Source of the DNA: Amaurobius ferox
Lineage: Eukaryota > Arthropoda > Arachnida > Araneae > Amaurobiidae
Direction of reading: 5' to 3'
NCBI GenBank assembly: GCA_951213105.1
Contig: OX578142.1
Coordinates: 7,798,149-7,862,148 of the forward strand
DNA: 64,000 bases
Position 1 is the first letter of the stretch. Each line of letters begins with the position of its first letter. Positions 31,290 through 42,957 of this stretch are shown here, in pieces. The notes beneath the pieces are model-generated. The model saw nothing but the letters and a program-made list of their open reading frames with translations. It was not told where the DNA came from and did not search any database. The position numbers and the translations under genes were made by a program.

Positions 31290-34200
31290 ATGCACAAAAC
31301 ACGATGCTATAAAACTAATAGAAGATTCTGAAAATCTCAAAAACGTTTTGCAATCATTAACCACTCCACGAGGGACGCTGACTGCACTTGGATTTTTATT
31401 CTCTTCTTTCCGAATGCTCCCCTCTTACCATGACGTCACGACAATTTCTCCTCAGTGGCGCCACGGCCTGTGTGTAGACCGGCTATGGTTTAACAGTCAA
31501 TGACTTACTGGTTCTTGGCATGTCAGCACAAGAACTGCTTTGCAAGAGCTCACAATGATCTTCCAGTTTTTGGGAACAGAAGCAATCAAAAATTTTAATA
31601 AACACAACACATTGACCTAAGCCCAGCCACACGCTTGATTGCCGTAAGCCTTAGAGTTGGCTGTGTGGTCTGGGCTTTCAACATTGACCCAAGCATTGAC
31701 GGAATGATGAATCACTTTTGGGGAAATTGTACATGAAATGGTAAAAATGTTAATTTATAATACATGTATATATTTTTCCTAAAATGTACAAGACACAAAG
31801 AAGACATCTTATTGCACCATTTTTATTTTGCTTATTTTGTTCCTATTGCAGAGAATGACCCTACATACCCACAAAACATGTTTAAATGCAAAATTTTTCT
31901 GGGGGTCAATATTACAACCTTTTCAAAAAAATTAATTTTTTTGTTTAAAATATTTTTTCTGGAAAAATAAAATAATGTTAAGTATTCATTAAAATAAGTA
32001 AATTAGACCATATTTGACTTCCATGTACCTAGGCCTTACCTCTGCTATTAACAGAATTTTTTTTTTTTTTTTTTTTTTTTTTCCCAAAATTTTCTTGTCT
32101 AAGTTATAAAGATTTTTAAAGTGATTGTGAATTCACTTTTTAATTTCATAATATATGCACTACAAAGTAAAAATATTAGGCTATGGCATACATTAGAGGT
32201 TTTTGTATTTAAAACCACCGGTTATAGTCAATATTCAACTTTATAAGCAAAATGGAGCCCAGGAGGCAATGTTACCCCTGTGGGGTTAGAATTACTCCAG
32301 TTGATGGTAATGTTTCTAGTTTTAAATCATTCATTGTAGCTTTGATGGGTATTATTGCATCAGTGATACTGAATGATTTTCCAACCACTGGTGTTGTGTA
32401 ATTCACAATTTATGAATTGTTTATTTCTAAAATTTTCATTTAATATTTTTGGACCATGATTGACTGAAACCACACAGGGTTCTTACTGCATTTTCAAATA
32501 AAAGTTGGAACAAAAACAGGACTTTTTCTTTAAAAAGTGGGAAAAGATAGGAATTTGAAATCTGTTGGCATATTTTAAACTTATACGTGAATATGAAATA
32601 TGTTTGCAGAATATCGGAAAAAATAATATCCAAGGAACATTAGTTTGATGTTGACCTGCACATAAAGTTTATGGTGACAAATGTTAAATTTATAGCTTTC
32701 AGCAATAGATCAGAATAATAACTTGCACATATTAATGCTGCTACAACATTATTTTAGTAAGATACAAACTATGAACGCAAAAGGAACTTTAATGTGAAAG
32801 CAAATAACTTTCAATATTAAAATGTAAATTTTAATATAGAAACGTAAATTATGTTATGTATATAAATATAATATTGCTATGAATTTAAAAAATGCACTAA
32901 TTGCATTCTATATTATAACTGAAGGTAAAAAGAAATGAAATATGAAAATACTGGAAATTCATACTGCGCACGAATATTTTTGGTTTGTCAAGTTAGTTTT
33001 AATTTGTTAGATATTCATAATAACAGATTTTGCATTGTAATAAATTAAAAGAAAAAGTAATTAGTATGCAGGGAAGAGTTTCTCAAATACATTATGGATT
33101 AGATGCAAGCGATCCCACAATTTATTCGAGAAACGTTGTGAAAACGAGATGGAAGATTCGAAAACCAAACTTTTCTGAGCTGAAGTGCTGATATCGCTAC
33201 GTTATGTATTCTTGTTTGACTTTAACATACATAAGTATGTTCTATAAATGATCATATAGAAATTAGAATGGCATAAGCTGAAACAGATCAGCCTTTCAGG
33301 GAATAGACACTACTAGAGGGGGGGCACCAGAGGGGGCCCGAACCGCTAAGAGACTAGAGAAGACATGAAAAATTAACAAAAAAGGTACCCAAAAAATAAG
33401 GAAGGAGGGAGCTGAGATAATTGTTTGTAGGGGGGCCCTCAATTTCTATGTGCGTTCCTGGCTAAAATTCCAATAACTAAAAGTGCTGCTTCAAAAACAA
33501 TAACTTGCAAAACTATATTCATAATGTCTGATAAAATGACAGAAAAATAATTGAAATATCTCAGTAATTAAAAAAATTATGATATAAACAGGAATAAATT
33601 AATACAAATCGTCCAGAATTATTAGCAATAAATATTAATTTAAACAGAAATTTGTGTCTGGCCTCCTTAACTATGAAAAGAAAAGCAATAAATTATTGCA
33701 AATGGTCCTTCAGTTGGGAAAGTAAAGAATAAAAAAATAAATAGGAGAAAACTTAAAACAAGGAGGGGGGGGGGGAAGCAAGCAATATAGGAAATATTGC
33801 TAAAAATTAAACCTGAAAAATCTTGAATCATTAAATTGTTGTGAAAAAAGGGATTTAAAATTTACTCTAAAGTATTTATGCTACATAATAAATGAAATTC
33901 TTTGTGAAACACCTGAACAAGGTTGGAAAATAATCAATGATCATAAATGCTTCTGCAAATTTCGGAAACCTTTAAGAAATGGAAAAAATAGAGGAAGCTG
34001 ACACAATGACTTAAAAATAAACTTTGAATTAGAAAAAATTAAGAAATACACCAGAAATAAGTTTTTAAAATTTAATAAATACCCAAAAATACGAAGATAG
34101 CAGTAATTAATATTGCTCTAAAAATATAAATATTTCTATGAAATTTTGCATACATTATTTTCAGGAAAAAAAATGTTTTATATTTTGTTATGAATATTTC

Positions 34201-36327
34201 GAATCTCTCCTGATATTTCAAGCTATTTTTCAAACATATAATTAATAAAATAAAGGATTATTCTCTCAATCACATAATGAAAACAATGAGAAGTACTTAT
34301 AATATAGTCATTTTAGGGACATAATTAAATTTCAATATATGTGTACCTGTACTTATATGATCACAATTTTAATTAAATATTAATTTACTTTTCATTTTAA
34401 TAAATACAATTTAAATAGAACCATTAAAATAATAAACGAAAGTATGTAAAACTTTAAATATTTAAAAATTTACAAAAATGACCAATTTTGGAAACAACCA
34501 ATGAAGAACCCAGAAGACAATGTGCAAGCTGCAGATAAATTTTCAAACCCTCAATCTATGTCGCAGATCAGTTAGAAACATTCTGCTACTGGAACAGCAG
34601 GTAATATTTTTAGAAGTAATTTAAATTTACTATTTTTATTTAAATTTATTATACTATTTTTATTTTTTCAGAAATTAATTTTTTAAATTTAATAAGAATA
34701 CTATAAATATGGAATATTTTCACAAGTGATTTGGCTGAAGGAAAATACTTTAACAGCCCTAAATATATATGTAACTCAATGTCCACCAAATTGTCTCCTT
34801 TATCTCATGGTTAACCCACTCAATTCTAAAAAAATATTTTAAAACTATTTTTAATATTATATATAGGAATTATTTAAAAAAAAAGAGGGTTAATTATAAG
34901 TACTTTTTTAATATTTTTATTTATTTAATAATGTATTTCATATACCTTTAATAAATTAAAATTTTTTTTTTTTTATTATTATTATGATTAATTACTTAAT
35001 ATATTAGAGTAAAAGTCATTCAAGAAAGTGGTAGATTCAGGGTAATACTGGGCTACTTTACATACTATAGAAAAATACACATTACTTTTTTTGCCAACCT
35101 TGGTCAGAAGACATTTTTTAAACATTGTTAATATAATATTTAATACTTTTTTTAAAAAATAAGCAGTTTATGTATATATATATATATATTTATATTTTTA
35201 TATCACATATATATTTTTTTATATTTTTATATAACTGCTGCTTGTGACAGTAAAACTTTCTAATTCTTCCTTAAAGAAAGCATATGAAAGCTATACATTT
35301 AATAATTTATTTCTTACGCGTGTAAGAAACAGTAAATTATTTTTGATTCACTAGACATATTATTCTAGCTTAAATGTAATACAGTACAGGATCTATTATC
35401 CGGACTGCTTGGGACTTCAGGCATTCTGGATAAGGGATTTTTACGTAATTCGGAACACTTTTCTGAAAACTTACTGGAATGGTCTAAAATGTTATAGAAA
35501 ATTATAATTCATTTTAAAAACATGTATTAAATACAGATTTTTTACAATCCATATGAAAAGATATACTTGGTTAACTGAAATGCAAATTACATATAATTAT
35601 AGTATCAAATTTAGGGATTAAGAAAATTTTTGAAAGAAAAAAAATGTCTAAAAAAAGTTTATTATTCAGGGTAGTTATTAGAAGTCTTTTTTTGGAACAT
35701 TTCAACATTTCAACTAAAGTGGGCCTTCACCATATTCATCTAATATTTTAGCAGAAGCACCTTTGTTCATATGTTTCAAAATATTTTAAAGTACTTTTAA
35801 TAAAATTAAGATGAGAAGGATGCTAATTTTTAATTGAAATGAGAGATTCAACTATGGGTGCAAATATATCAAATTCTAATTTATGCTCTTCAAATGTATT
35901 TCTAATAAGCCTTATAATTCTAACTGCCTGAATAAATAAAAAAATTTAATTTCGTTATCCTAAACATATATCTCAATTTCATCAACAATATATTTAAAAA
36001 TAATATCCCAGCATAAAAAGCCCAAAAAATGTAAAAATATGCCATTTTCATCCAAATAATAGGATTTCATTGAAAATGATTTTGATGTTGGAATTCCATC
36101 AACGTTTTTTAAAATATGAAATATGTGTATATTTCCATGGAGATGAAAAAAAATCGGGTTTTTCCGAGAAAATGACAAGTTTATTGCTTAGGTTAAGTAT
36201 TTAAAGAGATCAATCAGAAGGCCCTGAATGACATTTTATAGCTGTTATATTTTCTTCGCATTTCTGCAAAAGTTAACTCTCATTAATTTCAAGAATTCCT
36301 TACTTAAACGTACTTTCTATCATCTCA
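31290..36327. other. 5 kb of AT-rich DNA, no gene recognised
   Basis: Items noted: a hairpin with arms GCCCAGCCACAC / GTGTGGTCTGGGC at 31,620-31,675; a T run of about 30 at 32,058-32,090; a G-rich patch at 33,315-33,345; and a pogo-type end, CAGTACAGGATCTATTATCC, with GGACTGCTTGG near 35,389, similar to the end near 58,214. No frame over 75 codons has a recognisable motif. It is probably intron or intergenic DNA full of very old repeats. Confidence 0.45.
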
Positions 36328-36662
36328 GAAATGCGCTGATGACCTTTTTTTTTTCAATCTTTTCCAATAAATGTTTGTGCAAAATAGTGTGAATTCTGTG
36401 CGGCACATCGTGTTTGAAGGGCGTAGACAAAGCAAATAGGATTTCTTTAGCGATATCAGAATATTTCAAGCGAAAAAGTTGGAATACTTTTACTGAAAAT
36501 CAAAGTCCTGGAACAAAGAGCAGAAAAGAAAATGTAACGAATTCGGAAAAATCGAAACCTTTGTGCCTAGTGTGCTCTGCCCTATATACCCAGAAAAGAA
36601 TGAAACACCATTAAAAAAAGCACCTTGCCGCGACTTGTCCGTAACTAAGACTCCTATATAAA
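36328..36662 (+). repeat. Dispersed repeat B, copy 2
   Basis: This is the counterpart of 13,243-13,577. Its degraded frame is less damaged here: from TTG 36,414 it reads KGVDKANRISLAISEYFKR, then SWNTFTENQSPG and KPLCLVCSALYTQKRMKHH. A Cys pair (CLVC) and a KGVDKA motif are suggestive of the end of a piggyBac-type transposase, but the match is weak. The flanks of the two copies differ immediately outside the shared part, so this is a dispersed element and not part of a larger duplication. Confidence 0.75.
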
Positions 36663-39036
36663 CAAAGGCTATGCCTATGTTGTTGTTGTTCGCGTGTCCA
36701 TGGATAAGCAATATTGCAGTGGAGTAATGGTCTAGATTCCTTCAAAAGCATTTATCACAGTCTCTGCCAATATGCCTATGTTAAAATATAGATATTGATT
36801 GTCAAATTTAGATTAGATAAACATGATAAAATACAAGAGAAAAGGAGCATAACTAATTATAAAGAAAATATCGAATTTATACATAAAGTTGATATACAGA
36901 TACAATTTTCCTTCATTAAATTTATTTCGAACATTTTCTTCATATACTGTACAAATACAAAAGTAAGAGGAGTGATAATCTCTCCCTCTTCATACCCACG
37001 CACTGGCTTAATAATGTCTTTTATTCATCAGTAGCTGAAAATATTTATTACTATCGAAATAATTTGATCGTCGACCCCCATCCCTCATTTTGGCTACGTC
37101 TATGTTTAGGTATTATGTTTATTGGTCCAAAATTTTGCATTTATATATTTCATAGTAATTATTTATACTTATGAGTGTTGGGCAGAATAGGAAAAAGAGG
37201 TATCCTCCCCCCCCCCCCCCCCCCGTTCCCCGCCTCCTTAAGCATATTTTAAGTAAAAGTCATAAAATTCGATGATAAAGAACTGAAATAAGAATATTTA
37301 ACCATACACCTTTTAAAAGCTACAAATATCAATGGTTTAATTTGATTTTTAAATTTGATCATCTGTTGGAAAATTAAACTTTAAATTTTTAACAATTTGA
37401 AACTAAGTTAAAATAACAAAATATGTATAAAATACAAATTTAATATTGAAAACTTTTGAAAAAAACAAACAAACAAACAAAAAATTAATCATACTAAACT
37501 TGAACAACACAGTATGTGTTTTAGGCTGTACTTATTAGAAAATTTAGCATCCGATAAGTTTTTGGATGAAAATAGGGAGAAATTCCCTGAAAATATGGAT
37601 TGATTGGAGTTATTCGTTAAAAAAATGGATTGTTCGTTGAAAATTTGTTGCGAATAATGAAGGTAAAATTTTTCAAATAAATGCAACAACATTAAAATGA
37701 TTTAAAAACGAAATATATAATCCATTTTGCAACGTAATACATAATTAGTTTTAAAATAGTTTTTAAATCGCGATATTTGCAACCAAACAAAAAGGAAACA
37801 ATAGCAACAAATTTGTAACGTTTTTAATCCAGATCGTGCTACCTGAGCTAGTTTAACTATAAAAATTCTTTTGGTGGTAAATAAATGTAATTATTCTCAT
37901 AAATAGCCATTTTGCTTCATATAAAACCTGATATTTTGTTATCATCTGACATATAAATTTATTAGGACAATCATAAATGCATTCTAAATAAAAATATATA
38001 AATGTTAAATTATTTTTTATGTTTATTAGTTTTGAAACAAAGGAAATGGGTTAATATTGAGATATCGTAATTAATCAAAACAATTTTTTTGTTAGATATA
38101 TTTTTGCTTTCCCTACATAATATGTATAGAGAAAGTATTGTGGTGGGGTAAAAAAATTTTACTTGGAGATTTCGGCGGAAGAGCTTGTTTCAAGTCTTGA
38201 GCTTTAATCAGCTATTTGTGAGGTGATGTCTGTGTGTGTATGCATGTATATTAATTGTTAGTATGTGTATGTCCATGAGTCTGTGGATTCAATATCTTAT
38301 GAACAAATGGAGTGATTTCATTTGAAAACGCATGACAAACTTTAAATGCTTATGTCGTTTCATATATATTTATATTAATGTGTTTTGAATTACAGCAGAA
38401 ATATAAACTTATCTTTTGAGTAGAGTTATGACTGGCTCAATCTTTCTGTCACAATTAATGATATACACAGAGTCCAAAATATATGCAAGAGATAATGAAA
38501 ATTATTCAGTATCCATAAACAAATTGATCTATGTGTCAATACATACTTTTTAAATTTTTATATCATAATTTATATATGATGATACACAACACTGTACTGA
38601 TTAAAATATTTTCAAAGTCTGAATTATCAATGGTTAAAAAGTAAACAAAGTTTGTAAAAAAAATTGTGTGTAGAATGTAAATAATTTTCAGTTAAACAAT
38701 AAAAAAAAACATAATATGAATTGTGGACAGTGATAATAATTGAAAGCAAACTAGTCCACAGCTTACTGGTTGATATAAATTTGGCAGCTCATCCTACTTC
38801 AAAGTGAATTTCATAAATGTTTGATAATTGGTTGTGTATTTGTGTTTTAAATAGAATGTATCGAGTATCAATAAAAACTCCCATTTATAGCTATTCAACG
38901 AGTATCTGAAATTATTGTATATCGTATATTTGTATTTAAATTATATCTTATTATATCATTTTATTAGTCATTAATAGTGCATACATTAATTTTATTAAAA
39001 CCCTCATATCTTGAAATTTTTTTTTTGTATTATGAC
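36663..39036. other. AT-rich, no gene recognised
   Basis: It contains a C run of about 20 at 37,205-37,225 and an (AAAC)n patch near 37,465. Otherwise I see nothing. Confidence 0.4.
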
Positions 39037-39050
39037 ACTATAAAAATATC

Positions 39051-39168
39051 GCCAATGGCCCTACTGTGCTGAAAACACTGGTTCTCGTTAGATCACCGAA
39101 GTCAAGTAGCATCGGGCGCGGTTAGTACTTTGGTGGGTGACCACCTAGGAATACTGCGTGCTGTTGAC
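39051..39168 (+). pseudogene. 5S rRNA-derived sequence forming the head of a SINE chimera
   Basis: The sequence begins exactly at GCCAATGGCC and follows 5S rRNA through GAAAACACTGGTTCTCG, GATCACCGAAGTCAAG, GCGCGGTTAGTACTT and GGGTGACCACCTAGGAATAC to GCGTGCTGTTG. The length of about 118 nt and the internal box C region are intact-looking. Point changes and the absence of a terminator T run at its end argue against a working 5S gene. It is followed within a few bases by a SINE, and a single target duplication encloses both. Confidence 0.92.
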
Positions 39169-39435
39169 ACATTTTGGGTGCGGTAGCCGGGTGGTTTGCG
39201 CGCTGGATTTGCACGCTGCCACAACTGCCGCCGTGTTCATGCAGAGTACGATCACGTTAAACATGTAAGTCCGCAAGTCCTTCCGAGAGGTTGGTGATAG
39301 GGGAAGGAGGGTACGGTCCCTGTGGATGCCTCCCCCACTGGATTCCAGTCTAAATTGGGTGGCACTTCCCGGCCATCTAAACGGTTATCTTACACCTTTC
39401 TGGTAGGTCGGACTGTCTGGGTCTCAACAACAACA
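39051..39435 (+). mobile_element. Chimeric 5S rRNA - tRNA-SINE retroposon
   Basis: 5S sequence (39,051-39,168) is joined to a copy of the 5,600-type SINE (about 39,172-39,435). A 14-bp duplication ACTATAAAAATATC flanks the whole unit (39,037-39,050 and 39,436-39,449), so both parts went in together. In the SINE part the tRNA-like head keeps the A-box region (GGTAGCCGGGTGGTTTGCG), but about 27 bp containing the B box are missing compared with the copy at 52,002. The tail is a short (AAC)n. Either this is a dimeric SINE family with a 5S-type promoter or a single template-switch event. Confidence 0.9.
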
Positions 39436-39449
39436 ACTATAAAAATATC

Positions 39450-39819
39450 AATCATAAGAACAAAATCACTATAGCTGAAGAACAGGGAGTTACACAATAT
39501 ATATACTAAGAAACAACGTACATAAATTTAACTGCTGATGCAACATACATAAATTTAACTGAGGTATGAATTATTAAGTAATTTTCCAAATAATTATTAG
39601 AGTTTTATATACATTAAAATTCTAAATTCATTTTAGGGCATATTTGTGTTCACTTGAATGATCTATGATAATTATAATTTTAAATCAAAGATTACTTGCA
39701 TAAATATTCTGATTATTTAGCTTACTTTGTGGTGAGTAAAGGTGACTTAGTCACAGTAGCAGCACCTGTCTAATTCCGATTGAATATTCACAGATTGTTC
39801 ATAATCAACGTTAACTAAT
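39450..39819. other. AT-rich, nothing recognised
   Basis: It includes a 20-bp direct repeat (ACATAAATTTAACTG) near 39,519 and 39,546. No frames of note. Confidence 0.35.
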
Positions 39820-40490
39820 CCAGTCCATTATGATAGGGACACAGGTGTCATTCACAGAGATTATCCTCGAATTGTTTTTAGGCAATTTCCATGCTCTTCT
39901 CGATGTAGGCAAATTGTTTGAGTACCACTGACCTTTTGCACTTTGTAAGTTTTCTACGTCACTGTCTATTCGACAATTTTGTTCTCTCTGTTAAATTCCA
40001 TCCCATTATGATGTACTTCTTTCCTTCTGCATCCACTGTTACTTGATGAGGGTCGATTCCAATTCTTTTGATGCATTTGCCATGCTGCATCTCTCAAGGA
40101 ATGTAATGAGGTTTTAATTGATAATACTCGTTTTTGGTCCTTTATTCAAATGTCCAGATCTCCTTGCTTTCAAGCTCTGGATTGTCATCTGCTGAATAAT
40201 GATAGTAATTGATAGAAGTACTTCTTTTTGCTGTACTAGGAAGGTACTTTAATTATTATATCGCACCATTTTGGCAGCGGAGACTAAAGGCCTCCCTGCC
40301 CTTCAAAAAAGGCGTTCTCTTCACTGATTTCTTTTAGTGTTCTCTTGTTTCTTAGCGTGGGAAGAATGTTATGGGTCATTCTGAACGACCTTGGTCTGCT
40401 TCGTGTGATAATTTCATTTGCTAGATCTGTAACGTCCTTTCTCTGAGAATTTTGTTTATTTAATTTTCGCCACGTCACCACCACCTGCCA
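39820..40490 (-). pseudogene. Unrecognised degraded coding relic
   Basis: On the minus strand between about 40,190 and 39,820 one phase reads as protein-like sequence with scattered stops: DDNPELESKEIWTFE, KNEYYQLKPHYIP, MQHGKCIKRIGIDPH, VTVDAEGKKYIIMGWN and RKLTKCKRSVVLKQF. Upstream (40,484-40,284) a 66-codon frame with KDVTDLANEIITRSRPRSF is also open. Base composition is richer in G+C than its flanks. I cannot name the family. It could be a retrotransposon accessory protein, a transposase or a dead host gene. Confidence 0.4.
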
Positions 40491-41090
40491 TCTATTTTTA
40501 GCTTGTACATGTACTGTACAGCGTTAGAATAGCTTCTTAAAAAGGAGCATTTTGCCAAGATTGAGTAATTTTCTCAATTCCAATTCTGGTCTGGGAAAAC
40601 TTGCTTTAAATTCGTTATTTCAATCCTAAAACAATATCTGATCCAAAATAGATCATGGCAGTCTTCTAGGAGGGATTTAAACCATAAAACCTTATCCTTG
40701 GCTGTGCTACAGCGACTGTAGCTAGTTTTTCTTTTAATCCGTTTAGGACCGCTGTGCGAGAGAGATTCTCCCTTCCCTGTTGAACTGATGCATATTCGCT
40801 AGGCAATGTGAACAATGGGCTAGAGCCCATTGATGCCAATCTGCAATATAGGATTGGGACGTTTTATTAATATTTTAAATAACTCTAGATGGTGATTGAA
40901 TCCTATAGTTTTTGCAAAGCTAGTTAATTCAATCATTGGCTTTCACATTTTATTTTTGGTTTTCCTGAGAATGCTGACTAAGTTAATTGTATAAACAAGC
41001 ACATGTGCAAGCTGTTGTGGTGGTTCTGATTTAAAAGGCATGTTAACAGAGGTTTAAAAGGATAGTTTAATTTCAGTTATTCTATATTTA
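40491..41090. other. No gene recognised
   Basis: This is moderately AT-rich sequence with one short palindrome (CAATGGGCTAGAGCCCATTG, 40,812-40,831). Confidence 0.35.
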
Positions 41091-41782
41091 TTTTAACAAT
41101 GAGTATCTTGAGTGGTATGTTTAAAAGGGGATCAGGGTTGGGAATTCTTATCGCTGATTTTCAGGGGGAGAGTGTATTAGTTAATAAGAATTTAGTCAGA
41201 AAAGTTACATTAAACATGGCGAAAAGAGTGAAATATCTTTCTGAAAGTGAGATTTTGTAATTGATGAATGAATCTCATAGGTGATATAAGTGAGAAAAGT
41301 AAAATAGTTAGTATATGCTTTAGTGTGGAAATTTGTTTGAAAGAAGCCTATGTGTGTGATGATGATGATGTTATTTTTGGTACTGATTATTAGAGTTCAA
41401 ATTCTGAAAACTTGCCATCTCTTCATTTTTCTGAACTCTGGACTAAATATAAACAGTTCAAAGCTTCTTTTAAAGGAAAATATTTTTTTTAATCTGCATT
41501 TCAGTATTTATATTATATAAGTAATGGTCAACAAAACAAACAAGTTTTCAAGGCTCACGATTGAAAAACAATGCTTTGTTGGGTCTGTCAATTGCAATAA
41601 CACCCATATATTTGTAATATATTTTATTTGTAGATACATTTTAAAGCAAAGTTTATTTAATACCATTTTTTTGCCATGTTAGACTTATCATCAAAAAGTG
41701 CCTGGAACTGGAGTAGCAGATGATTCTGGCTATGTGCTGTTTCGTGGGAACTCTTCTTTCCCTCATCAGTCATGAACGGATT
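41091..41782 (+). mobile_element. Possible piggyBac-like remnant
   Basis: A short frame starting near 41,220 (MAKRVKYLSESEIL) followed by acidic DDDDVIFGTDY and LPSLHFSELW resembles the acidic N-terminus of piggyBac transposases. About 300 bp further, the segment 41,690-41,782 ends in a sequence whose reverse complement starts TTAATCCGTTCATGAC. It is related to the TTAACCCACTCATGAC end at 47,822. This fits a deleted piggyBac copy with a TTAA target, but each part is weak alone. Confidence 0.35.
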
Positions 41783-42050
41783 AATATAGAAAAAAACTCT
41801 GCATATATTGATATCTTGTCAATTATTAATAAACTAACCCTATTGTACTATTATTTAGATGCTTAAATTTTCTGTTAATTTATAAAAATAATTTGATTGT
41901 TTTCCTTAGTTTACTAAATGTTATATACTGTGTTTGTTTTTAAACAAATATTTTTTAACTAGTTAATTTATTTTTTGTTTCATAATTGACTGCATTTTAT
42001 AAGATTTAAATTATTATATATTTATGCAATTTATTACATGTCTATTGCAG

Positions 42051-42179
42051 AATACTGCCAGTTTAGATGATTTTGATCGTATAAAAACATTAGGTACAGG
42101 ATCTTTTGGTCGTGTTATGCTTGTTCAACATAAATCATCCAAAGATTATTTTGCCATGAAAATCCTTGATAAACAAAAG
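42051..42179 (+). CDS. Exon of the PKA catalytic subunit (ATP-binding loop exon)
   Basis: The 129-bp exon encodes 43 residues in phase 0 at both ends: [20 protein letters not shown] and then [10 protein letters not shown] and [13 protein letters not shown]. It carries the glycine-rich loop (GTGSFGRV) and the ATP-anchoring Lys (AMK). The acceptor is TCTATTGCAG before 42,051 and the donor is GTTTGC from 42,180. These residues are those of the cAMP-dependent protein kinase catalytic subunit, which phosphorylates Ser/Thr targets after cAMP releases the regulatory subunit. Neighbouring exons are not found within the window on either side, so both introns are many kilobases long, or an exon was missed. 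There is no sign of decay, so this is a live host gene on the plus strand. Confidence 0.95.
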
Positions 42180-42957
42180 GTTTGCAGTTTTGTTTATATG
42201 CTGATTTATTTATGCAAATATTTTGCTGTTTCTCATTATGCTTTCCTTATAGAAAACAAATTTAAAATTTATTAGTTATTGTTTTGTGCTATCTCAATAT
42301 TTGAAGTTATTCTCCAATTGTAGATATTAAATTGTGACTTATCTGTTATAAACATTTTCTAAAACAATTAGATTTTTCCTTTAAATTCTGTAACCCTTGC
42401 TCATCAGTAAAGCATTTATTTTATTTTTCAGTAAAAACAATTTTTTAATTAGTTTCTAGAAACGTTTGCTTCGAATCAGTTATTGGGAGTGTTTTTTTTT
42501 TTTTTTCAGAGCTGTTTAGTAGGATTTATTGGAATTTTATGCACATTTTGAATGTAAACTTGATAAAAAAAAAAAAAAGCCATTTCAGTGACACATATTT
42601 ATTATGTCAAAAATGTGCAAAATACAAATGTCAAAAATGTGCACACCAATTTAAGTAAACAATGCAAGTATATCATCCATAATGTATGTATAATAGCTGC
42701 GGTGCCCACAGCTAGTAGTCACTAAATATAGCAATCAGTTTTTATTGGAATCAGTTTTTTAGCAAGTTCTGTGCCTGTGCAGCGGGCACAGAAGTTGTAA
42801 AGCAACAAAAATGTGTCAAAGTTCAGCATGAGCAGGTCGAATTGTTTTATTGCAAAGTAAAAAATACAGTGTGAAAATTGCATCAAAATTGAAGCAAGAG
42901 TCGTCATGATAGATAAAAACACAGATTTTAACAAGAAAGATCAATCATGCATAAAGC
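42180..42957 (+). other. Intron of the PKA catalytic subunit gene
   Basis: AT-rich intron start. It includes a short CG-rich hairpin (GTGCCTGTGCAGCGGGCAC near 42,770) and duplicated TGTCAAAAATGTGCA motifs (42,605 and 42,630). No further exon is recognised. Confidence 0.6.

Noticed and set aside
31512..31600. Upstream exon linked to the minus-strand exon candidate at 27.3 kb
   Set aside because: A GTAAGT donor is present, but its phase does not match the acceptor and no acceptor for it was seen.
39051..39168. Functional 5S rRNA gene
   Set aside because: It carries several changes, lacks a T-run terminator and lies inside a retroposed unit with target duplication.
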